A DNA stretch of 64,000 bases from Paenibacillus sedimenti (GTDB lineage: Bacteria > Bacillota > Bacilli > Paenibacillales > NBRC-103111). A program made the position numbers and the translations under genes. The notes beneath the pieces are model-generated. The model saw only the letters and a list, made by a program, of their open reading frames with translations, did no database searches and was not told the DNA's origin. This document shows positions 9,051-16,562 of this stretch, in pieces. Within the stretch, counting starts at the first letter, position 1; each line of letters begins with the position of its first letter. The stretch lies in contig NZ_JACVVD010000007.1 of the NCBI RefSeq assembly GCF_014534655.1, positions 186,001 to 250,000 of the forward strand. The letters run 5' to 3'.

Positions 9051-9668
9051 CAACTCGCTTGTGAAATGGTTTAAATCGAATTTCTTTTGAGTTGTCTAAG
9101 TCCGGAAAAACCCAATTGCATATAAGATACATCCAACAAAACAGTTTGGAGTCCGATTTTGCACAATTGCAGCTTGGTTTGTGCGAGAGGATGTTCGATT
9201 AGCGCACGATAAGCTGGCAAAATCGAACTCCAGCCGCTAACTCCATTCAACACGTTTATGCAATTGGGCGAAATCGAACTGCGATAGCCAATGCTCCTAG
9301 AGGCAAAAGTGAACAAATTTCGACATAAATCTACGAATTCACAAAACTGTGATAAATCTAACGGAATATAATCCCAAAATGTGTTATTGTGGATTTTGTC
9401 GAACGGTACCGATTCGCACGTTAACATTTCCAAATTACTTCTACAAACACCCGCTTCACCCCTTTCGTTTTTTTCCTTCGTCGCCGATTTTTGGCAACTG
9501 CATCATCTCTGCCACACATTCCTTTCCAATCCGAAACGCTATGCCCTGCATGGGAATACGGCATGTCCTATATTGCGCTCGATGGTTAGCATTGAGACGT
9601 TTATTTGATTTTTCTTCCGTTATCAAATTGGATGGAGAGGACATTCTTTTTAATAAGGAGTCTTTGCT
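9051..9668. repeat. Intergenic spacer with degenerate ~55-bp-period repeats
   Basis: Over 600 bases with no convincing gene. Between 9101 and 9280 a motif containing TGCAATTG and AAATCGAACT recurs in both orientations: about 9101-9124 (inverted), 9150-9171 (inverted), about 9207-9229 and 9259-9280 (direct). Copies at 9150 and 9259 agree at 19 of 22 positions as inverted repeats. Spacing is near 50-57 bases. The open frames here have low-complexity, unrelated translations. The last about 80 bases should hold the promoter of the SLH gene, but I cannot place -35/-10 boxes with confidence. Confidence 0.6.
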
Positions 9669-10406
9669 ATGGATAAACAGCAGAAATTGAAAAAAATATC
9701 GAAAATTGTTTTGCATTCCACCGTCTTAACTAATCTGATCGCAGGTTCGGCACCGGCCGCTTTTGCCGAGACGACACCTGCACTTCCTGTACAATCGGAT
9801 TTGGATCAAGCTTCACAAGATGCTAAAGCAGCTTTATTGAAAGCCATTCAGAAAGGCTTGCTGGAAGGCGACAGCGAAGGCCGCATCCAACCAACCGGCC
9901 AAATGACCCGCCTTCAAGCTGTGGCGCTAATTGCCCGCACGCTTGGCCTTAAGACTGACGTGACCACAACTTCCAATTATCGCGATGTGAGTACCGACAG
10001 CTGGGGACTGCCGTACCTGGAGGCATTAACCCGAGTCGGCATTATCGAGGGAGACGACAACGGTACGTTTAGGCCGAACGATCCCCTATCCAAAGAGGAG
10101 CTGGCTGTCCTTCTGGTCAGAATCACCCAAACGAACGTTACGGGCAAAGGAAAATCCCTGGCCATTAAGGATGCTAATGCCGTAAGCGACTGGGCAAAGC
10201 CTTATGTGCAAGCGGCTCTCGAACTGGGTCTGTTGAGCACTGATGCCAGCGGGGCTTTTGCTCCAAAATCGAACGCAACGCGCGAACATGTCGCGGTGAC
10301 GGTCACACAGATGACCGAGAAGCCGGAATTCAACGGCTACAAAGACAAAATCACCGTATTGTTCGATAAGGGAAACCGAATTTCCAATAGCGATCCGGCC
10401 GCATAA
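9669..10406 (+). CDS. Small SLH-domain surface protein
   Basis: A 245-residue exported protein consisting almost wholly of three SLH repeats. The signal peptide ends near SAPAAFAE (about residue 34). SLH repeats lie at about 48-97, 104-152 (DNGTFRPNDPLSKEEL) and 165-214 (SGAFAPKSNATREHV). SLH modules bind the pyruvylated cell-wall polymer. With no large domain attached, it is either a minimal anchor, a cell-wall-polymer decorating protein or a partner for another surface component. ATG follows AAGGAG at eight-base spacing. It is the first gene of a same-strand cluster of glycosyltransferases and surface enzymes; the 90-base gap to the next gene has no terminator. Confidence 0.82.
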   Translation: MDKQQKLKKISKIVLHSTVLTNLIAGSAPAAFAETTPALPVQSDLDQASQDAKAALLKAIQKGLLEGDSEGRIQPTGQMTRLQAVALIARTLGLKTDVTTTSNYRDVSTDSWGLPYLEALTRVGIIEGDDNGTFRPNDPLSKEELAVLLVRITQTNVTGKGKSLAIKDANAVSDWAKPYVQAALELGLLSTDASGAFAPKSNATREHVAVTVTQMTEKPEFNGYKDKITVLFDKGNRISNSDPAA

Positions 10407-10495
10407 GCACCGTTTATCGCCTCATAAACTTGTAGCCGTTATGTTGCTTATCCGGACATGACGGCTCACACCTCTTCATTAACGGAGTCCTCGAG

Positions 10496-11605
10496 ATGAA
10501 CAACCCGCAAATAACCGCCTGCATAATCGTCAAAAATGCGGAAGCCACCCTTTCCCAGGCCATAACGAGCGTTCGAAAGCACGTCGATGAGATTATCGTC
10601 GTGGATACCGGTTCACAGGATGCTTCCCAACACATAGCAAGACAACTGGACGCAAACGTCCATCATTTCTTATGGAATGATCACTTTGCCGAAGCGAGAA
10701 ATTATGCACTATCCCTAACTACTTCTGAATGGGTATTAATGATCGATGCGGATGAAGAATTCATCTGGCATGACCCTCTTCCCTTGAACAAATGGATCGT
10801 TGCCAACGGCGCACCCCATACGGTTTACCTCCTCCCCATACATCATCTGGATCTGAGCGGCAATCGTATTCAAGCCTCTACACATGTCGAGCGGCTGTTC
10901 CAACCGGCAAACTACGCTTACAAAGGAAGAATTCATGAAACGCTTTATCCCCTGCACGGTGCAAGAGTTAGCGCCTTGTCGGATCGCGGAGGATTTTTGC
11001 ATACCGGCTACGCCCCTACCGTCCTTGTCCAGAAACAAGCCCGAAACCTGCGGCTTCTAGAGCTGGAACACCAAGAATTCCCTTATGAAGGCAGAGTGCA
11101 TCGGTATCTGGCCGCTGAGCGGTTCAATCAATCCCGCTATGTCTTAGCTGTGCAACATGCCTCTCAAGCGCTCGAATTGCTGCCTGTACATGATACGTAC
11201 CCGCGGGCACAAGCGCATTATTACCTCATGATGTCTTATCTGCTAATGGAGGACACCGCGAAAGCGAAAGCTGCGGCCCTTAGATGCTCGGAGGAACTGC
11301 CTGAATATTCAGACACGTATGCAGTTCTGGCCGAATGTGATTTTCTCATAAAGTCGTGGACATCGAGTCTATTTTGGTTTAGAAAGTGGCGGACCTGCCT
11401 GACCGGTTCTTACTTGTTTCCAAATCATTTTTCAGGAGCCGTTGATGATCTGTTGCTGCGTGCTGCAGATGCTTGGGTGCAAGTCGGCGATGATCAGGAA
11501 GCCATCGAGCTTCTAGTCACCGCATATCTGAGAGGGAGCAAAAAAGCGGAAGCGGCAGAACGGCTGCATCTCTTTTTTGACCATTTGGATTGGATTGATG
11601 ATTGA
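10496..11605 (+). CDS. GT2 family glycosyltransferase with TPR-like tail
   Basis: A 369-residue cytoplasmic GT-A glycosyltransferase. Residues 5-100 carry the nucleotide-sugar site: IIVKNAE, VDTGS (36-40) and the metal-binding DADEE (84-88). The rest of the catalytic domain runs to about 190 (RIHETLYP). Residues 205-365 are helical repeats of TPR character, typical of SunS/beta-glucosyltransferase-like members found in surface-glycan loci of Bacilli. The SD GGAG lies eight bases before the ATG. The next gene starts 21 bases downstream, so it belongs to one transcription unit with the following glycosyltransferases. Donor and acceptor are unknown. Confidence 0.85.
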   Translation: MNNPQITACIIVKNAEATLSQAITSVRKHVDEIIVVDTGSQDASQHIARQLDANVHHFLWNDHFAEARNYALSLTTSEWVLMIDADEEFIWHDPLPLNKWIVANGAPHTVYLLPIHHLDLSGNRIQASTHVERLFQPANYAYKGRIHETLYPLHGARVSALSDRGGFLHTGYAPTVLVQKQARNLRLLELEHQEFPYEGRVHRYLAAERFNQSRYVLAVQHASQALELLPVHDTYPRAQAHYYLMMSYLLMEDTAKAKAAALRCSEELPEYSDTYAVLAECDFLIKSWTSSLFWFRKWRTCLTGSYLFPNHFSGAVDDLLLRAADAWVQVGDDQEAIELLVTAYLRGSKKAEAAERLHLFFDHLDWIDD

Positions 11606-11626
11606 AAAGAAAGGTAGTCGCTTACA

Positions 11627-13468
11627 ATGAAATGTCATATCTGCATTGCTAATATTACGTTGGAAAATAACCCTGAACAATTGGTTGCACATATACAGGA
11701 CATATTTCCTGACAGTCCGATTACACAGCTTGAATGCTCAGATGAGCACCGGACTATTTTCGAAAAATTAAAGTCAGTTTCTTTATCCAAAGATACGGAA
11801 TGGATACTCGTTTGGGACGCCAACGAACGGTGGCAAGCCCCGAACGACTTCTGCACCGAGAAATTGCAAAAAGGTGTTTACTCCGCATCTATCGTATTCC
11901 AATCCGCCCGCCTGCGTGCCGCTATCGAGGAGTACCGTCTCATTCACAAGGATGTTTTGGCTGATGATGTCGAGAATGCTTGCCTGAATAACACCGAATC
12001 AGATATGCGGCTGTCTTTCACGAAACCCCTGCTTATCAATCAAGAATTAGCAGATGCTTACGATACTGCGTATGATACGGATCTGGCATTAGCGAAAGAA
12101 GCCTATCCGGTTAAAACGATACTGTACGACTTTGGGCGGCAGCGTTACCGGGAAGTCATCGGAAGCTGCCAAGCTTGTGCAACCAAGTCAATGGCTTACC
12201 CGAGCTTGAGCAGGTTCTTTCAGATTCTCAGCCACTATAACTACAATGAGGTTGAAGTCGCATTAGGGCTCATTTATGAGACTCTCGATAGCGAGGCGTA
12301 TCAAGACGCACAGAAGGATTTTGCTTACTTATTCGGTAAACTGGCTCAACATGTCGATCATCGGGAGCTTAAAAAAGAGGCCTTGGAGCTTCTGCTCGAT
12401 GCTTTAGACAAACTATCGGTTCGCGATACTCAGTTTGTAACATCTACCGATTCGGACTTGTATGTTCTGATTGCCGAGCTGCAAATTCAGTTGAACCGAT
12501 TGGAGGAAGCAACACAGTCGCTAGTGAACGCTCTGCAGTTCTCGCAATATACGAATGAGTCTGCTGCGCATCGTTTAGCGGCCATGATGAATAACGCCCA
12601 TTCCGGCAAGTCCAAAGATGAAATCGCCAGACTCATCATGGAGAATTTCGATTTGGAGGATCGCGCCTCCAAGCGACTGCTATTTCTCGTTTTCAACCAT
12701 CTTCAGATGATTGACTGGGCGCAGATGTTCTATCCTTTTCACGAAAGCTCCTCCTTCCTCCCGGTTACTTCCCAGCACAAGCTGGTCTCCATCATCCTTC
12801 CGGTATACAACGACAACGAATATTTGTATGAAGCCATTCACAGCATTCTCACACAAACCTATTCGAATCTCGAGCTGATCGTCGTAGATGACGGGTCTCA
12901 TATTCCGATTGATGAGGTACTGCAACGATTTTGGTATGACCTCAGAATTCAGGTAGTGAAGCTGGACAACAACCAAGGTCTTCCTGCCGCCATTAATTAC
13001 GGTTTGAAGCATGTTAGAGGCGCTTATGCGACCTGGATTTCTGCGGATAACACCGTGCACACGAATTGGCTGGAAAATATGGTCTCAGCTTTGGAGCATC
13101 AAGCGGACTGCGCCGGTGTCGTCTCCGATTATTATCATATCGATGAGCATGGCATTGCTTTTGAACGGAAAGCACTCAGGGGGTATACGCTTAACGGATT
13201 CGAAAATATGGGACCGTCTTTTCTATGGAGGAGCTCCGTTTTGTCCGATACAGGCGGCTTTAACGAGGCTATGTTCGGCATCGAAGATCGCGATTTCTCC
13301 GTTCGTTTAGCCCTATCGGGAACTTTGTATTACTTACCTGAGCCTCTGTATTACTACCGGATTCATACCAAAAGCCTTTCCACTCAAATCACCAATGGCC
13401 GATTGGGAGGCTGGGAAGCACTCCATGATCAGTTAAAGCGAAAGTGGTTCTTTCTTCATTTTGTATAA
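11627..13468 (+). CDS. GT2 glycosyltransferase with degenerate N-terminal GT-like domain
   Basis: A 613-residue protein. The C-terminal part, about 385-610, is a regular GT2 domain: VSIILPVYNDNEYL, VDDGS at 420-424, and NNQGLPAAIN. The usual second acidic motif reads SADNT (472-476), with Asn replacing one Asp. The middle (165-360) is helical and repeat-like. The first about 75 residues look like a worn GT2 start: TEWILVWDANERW aligns with SEWVLMIDADEEF of the preceding protein but lacks the DTGS/DDGS motif. I infer an ancestral two-domain transferase whose first domain no longer binds nucleotide sugar. It sits in the glycosyltransferase operon. The C-terminal WFFLHFV end is hydrophobic. Confidence 0.8.
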   Translation: MKCHICIANITLENNPEQLVAHIQDIFPDSPITQLECSDEHRTIFEKLKSVSLSKDTEWILVWDANERWQAPNDFCTEKLQKGVYSASIVFQSARLRAAIEEYRLIHKDVLADDVENACLNNTESDMRLSFTKPLLINQELADAYDTAYDTDLALAKEAYPVKTILYDFGRQRYREVIGSCQACATKSMAYPSLSRFFQILSHYNYNEVEVALGLIYETLDSEAYQDAQKDFAYLFGKLAQHVDHRELKKEALELLLDALDKLSVRDTQFVTSTDSDLYVLIAELQIQLNRLEEATQSLVNALQFSQYTNESAAHRLAAMMNNAHSGKSKDEIARLIMENFDLEDRASKRLLFLVFNHLQMIDWAQMFYPFHESSSFLPVTSQHKLVSIILPVYNDNEYLYEAIHSILTQTYSNLELIVVDDGSHIPIDEVLQRFWYDLRIQVVKLDNNQGLPAAINYGLKHVRGAYATWISADNTVHTNWLENMVSALEHQADCAGVVSDYYHIDEHGIAFERKALRGYTLNGFENMGPSFLWRSSVLSDTGGFNEAMFGIEDRDFSVRLALSGTLYYLPEPLYYYRIHTKSLSTQITNGRLGGWEALHDQLKRKWFFLHFV

Positions 13469-13507
13469 TGCGGTTATCATCACATCAATGAAATGGAAGT
13501 CGATACT

Positions 13508-14359
13508 ATGAAAAAAGCCGGATTGCATCAAGACTGGCATGTTTCCTGCCAATTGGACGCTTATAAAATGGCTTATCGAAAAAAAATGAATGAGCTGCAC
13601 CAAATGAAACGGCACATTCAAATCAAGCAGGAGCACATTGATGCACGAATGAAGGAAATCGGGCAAAAGCAGCAGCTGACTCTTCATCTTGAGCAAGAGC
13701 GGGAATCGATTCGGGCACAAGCCGCTGCCCTGAGTACCGGTACAACCTATGAACAAGAATATGACGCACGGCAGCAATACTATAAGTTGTCCAGAAGCCT
13801 TGCTAACGATTCCGAATTGTATTTGCAGCACTTGGCCTCCGCAACTTACAAAGGGATTGTTGTTTCGCCGGACACACTACCTTTCAAACACAATCGCATT
13901 CAGCAATTGCTTCTATCGCTTTCGCGCGAGGGGTACCTCATCTTTGAGTTTCGGACATCGGATTCTGAGTTTAAATTGCAGCAATTGCATTCCAATTACT
14001 ATACGTTTTCAGATGAGGCATTCATGCTGGGTATCCTGGAAGTTTTGCAAGACGAACCGATTATTTTGTGCAGTTGGGTACTGCAATGCGCTTGGTACGA
14101 TCTGCTTCCGAACCGAAAAATCTGGTATGACATTTGTGATTCGCCGGATAGGCTATGGGGTTCAAATAAAGCGGCCCAATTGAAGCATTGGGATCTTTTA
14201 AGCCACTCTGAGTGGATCTCATATGCGGATGAAAGCTACAAGCACCTGACTTATTACCGAAAGGATGCGCATTTCATTGCTTTTGGTAACGAAGAGCGGT
14301 CGGCAGAATGGATAAAGGGGAGTCGCAAGGTTGAACAAAATAAGTCCTTTACCGCATAA
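13508..14359 (+). CDS. Coiled-coil protein, truncated paralogue of the next glycosyltransferase
   Basis: About 283 residues. Residues 10-75 form a coiled coil (Lys/Glu/Gln-rich, MNELHQMKRHIQIKQEHI). Then come EYDARQQYY and a Rossmann-like half (TYKGIVVSPDTLPF; EGYLIFEF; KIWYDICDSPDRLWG). The same order and motifs occur in the first 240 residues of the next protein (EYDARRNYY; TYKGIVVGLN; DGYLCFLC; TLWYDVPDQ), so the two are paralogues, but this one lacks the catalytic GT4 second half. It may be a partner or scaffold subunit. ATG at 13508 has GGAAG eight bases upstream; an earlier in-frame ATG at 13493 lacks a site. Its end overlaps the next start by 29 bases. Confidence 0.7.
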   Translation: MKKAGLHQDWHVSCQLDAYKMAYRKKMNELHQMKRHIQIKQEHIDARMKEIGQKQQLTLHLEQERESIRAQAAALSTGTTYEQEYDARQQYYKLSRSLANDSELYLQHLASATYKGIVVSPDTLPFKHNRIQQLLLSLSREGYLIFEFRTSDSEFKLQQLHSNYYTFSDEAFMLGILEVLQDEPIILCSWVLQCAWYDLLPNRKIWYDICDSPDRLWGSNKAAQLKHWDLLSHSEWISYADESYKHLTYYRKDAHFIAFGNEERSAEWIKGSRKVEQNKSFTA

Positions 14360-16544
14360 ATCTCAAGATCTGGCAAGTATTCGCGATGCTTACGAGCGCC
14401 TGAAGGATATGCATGAAGAACAGTGCATCCTCCATGATCAGCTCCATATGCAGGCAATCGCGCTGGATGAGCAAATTCAAACGCTGGATGAAACGATTCG
14501 CAATTTGCAAAGAGATAACATCGCTGTGAAATCACAGCATAATTTGCTGTTTGAGAACGAGTACGATGCTAGACGAAACTATTATATTCAGTTCCTCAAA
14601 AGCGAACTTTCTGATTATTCCAGAGAAATTGCCTCTTTATTTAAAAATAGAACCTACAAAGGCATCGTTGTCGGACTAAACGCCATGCATGAGCTATCCG
14701 TGCAGCGGCATCAGCGCATTTTGAAGGAATTGGCTCAAGATGGCTATCTATGTTTCCTCTGCGAAAGCAGCGAGCAGTTCTCCATCCGGGAATTGAACCC
14801 GAATTTGTATGTCATTGCACAGCAGGAATATTTGCTCCCTGTTTTGCAGAACACGCATGTCCTAGTGCTAAATTCGTGGCTGATCCAGCACGCTTTGATC
14901 GATTGCTTGCCGCATCGCACGCTTTGGTACGATGTGCCGGATCAAGTTAACGGCTTCAGCTACTGCGATGACGGCATGCTGCTCAAGCATTATGAAGCTC
15001 TCCATCAGGCAGACATCATTACCTATTCAATGAAGAAGCTGCAAATTAATTTGGGCTGGCGAAGCGATGCCATCTATTTATCCGGCGCAGTTCAAACGGC
15101 GGATGTGAAAGCCATTGAAGCTAAGCTTCAATGCAATGTCAATTCGCTATCTATCTACGCCAATCGTTCCTACGATCGGCATGTCAGTGTGTTCACTGCA
15201 ACATTCCTGGACTATGAAGGAGATAATTATTACTCGGGCGGCGCTGAACGATATTTGATGGATCTGCATCAACTGTGCGCAGAGTTAGGCTACGAATTGG
15301 ATCTGTATCAGTACGGCAATTACAGCTGGTACCGAAAGTTCCGCCAAATCAACGTTTATTCGCTAGGCCACGCCGGATTAAATATTCATGAATTTACGAT
15401 GGATGCATTAGTATCGTTTAACCATCGATTTATCCATACGGTAGACGGAAGATTCGACGTCAATATCTACTCCGCATTTTTTCAAGCCTACCCTGACGCA
15501 GCGCATCCCAGCATAGGCATTAGCCATGGCGTGGCCTGGGATCATCCGCAGTGCCGGTTCCATGACCCGCAAACCTTCTGGAATTCGAACATCCGGTATA
15601 TCGAAAGCGCCAAGAAGCTGCAAAAGATTATTTCCGTGGATACGAATACGCCGAACTGGTTTCAAACAGTTTCCTTCGATACGAGTATGAAGATGGAGAC
15701 AATCCCTAACTACGTGGATCCGGAAGAATTTCACCCTGACCCTGATTGCTCTCAAAATGACAAAATCCGGATCGTTTTTCCAAGACGGCTGTATGGGGCA
15801 AGAGGGCTTGATCTCACATTGGACATCGTAGATTTGATTCTGGAGCGTTATCCGCAAGTTGAATTTCATTTTGTCGGCAAAGGCTTTACCGAAGACCTGC
15901 AAAAGGTCGAAGCCAAGCAGAAGAAGTGGCCGGGTCGAGTATTCAGATACCATCGCGATCCCGATGACATGCATCAGGTATACAAGAATGCCGATATCGT
16001 ATTGATCCCGACTCTCCACAGTGAAGGTACAAGCCTCTCCTGCCTGGAGGCATGCGCTACGGGAAATACGGTCATTGCCACCAGAGTCGGCGGACTGACC
16101 GATTTGATCATTGACCGTTATAATGGCAGGCTCATCTCTCCGAACAGCAAGGAATTACAAGAAGCCATCATCGAATGTCTGAATGATCCGGAGATGCGCC
16201 AAAGATTAAGCCGTAATGCGATCGAAGTCTCTAAAGCGTTCAACAAGGACGTTTGGAAGCAGCGCTGGAAACAAACGCTGCTGGAGTCAATCCAGCCTTC
16301 GCCCGGCGAGACGGATTCTTCCTCCGTGATCAACCGGGTGAAAACCGTGGAGATCATCGGGTACTCCAAAGAGAAAGCGGATGTGGCCTCCCCTCTTATC
16401 TGCGACTTTTTGTTGAAAGGCTATGCGGTATTTATCCGGGCGGAAAAAGACGATGTATCGAACCCTAGCTTTGGCCGATTGCAATGGATTTCCATGCAAA
16501 CAGAGCTCTACTTTGAGCCGGACGAGCAGTTAACACTATCTTAG
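14331..16544 (+). CDS. GT4 family glycosyltransferase with N-terminal coiled coil
   Basis: A 737-residue GT-B transferase. Order: coiled coil 15-75; a first Rossmann-like domain 105-240 (TYKGIVVGLN; LWYDVPDQ); then a complete GT4 catalytic unit. The acceptor-side domain is at 285-470 with the glycine-rich SGGAERYLMDLH loop. The nucleotide-sugar domain is at 478-655 with RRLYGARGLDLTLD, FHFVGKG, and the E-x7-E motif SEGTSLSCLEACA (E565, E573). The tail from about 665 is another short alpha/beta stretch. The start is TTG at 14331 with GGGGAG eight bases upstream. Likely a cytoplasmic enzyme extending a surface glycan. The duplicated N-terminal half next door suggests a complex. Confidence 0.85.
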   Translation: MNKISPLPHKSQDLASIRDAYERLKDMHEEQCILHDQLHMQAIALDEQIQTLDETIRNLQRDNIAVKSQHNLLFENEYDARRNYYIQFLKSELSDYSREIASLFKNRTYKGIVVGLNAMHELSVQRHQRILKELAQDGYLCFLCESSEQFSIRELNPNLYVIAQQEYLLPVLQNTHVLVLNSWLIQHALIDCLPHRTLWYDVPDQVNGFSYCDDGMLLKHYEALHQADIITYSMKKLQINLGWRSDAIYLSGAVQTADVKAIEAKLQCNVNSLSIYANRSYDRHVSVFTATFLDYEGDNYYSGGAERYLMDLHQLCAELGYELDLYQYGNYSWYRKFRQINVYSLGHAGLNIHEFTMDALVSFNHRFIHTVDGRFDVNIYSAFFQAYPDAAHPSIGISHGVAWDHPQCRFHDPQTFWNSNIRYIESAKKLQKIISVDTNTPNWFQTVSFDTSMKMETIPNYVDPEEFHPDPDCSQNDKIRIVFPRRLYGARGLDLTLDIVDLILERYPQVEFHFVGKGFTEDLQKVEAKQKKWPGRVFRYHRDPDDMHQVYKNADIVLIPTLHSEGTSLSCLEACATGNTVIATRVGGLTDLIIDRYNGRLISPNSKELQEAIIECLNDPEMRQRLSRNAIEVSKAFNKDVWKQRWKQTLLESIQPSPGETDSSSVINRVKTVEIIGYSKEKADVASPLICDFLLKGYAVFIRAEKDDVSNPSFGRLQWISMQTELYFEPDEQLTLS

Positions 16545-16562
16545 AAAGAGGAAAGCCGAACC

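Noticed and set aside
9349-9716. Open frames in the 9.3-9.7 kb spacer
   Set aside because: Aromatic- and Pro-rich low-complexity translations in a repeat-bearing spacer; none has an SD, and they overlap the SLH gene start.
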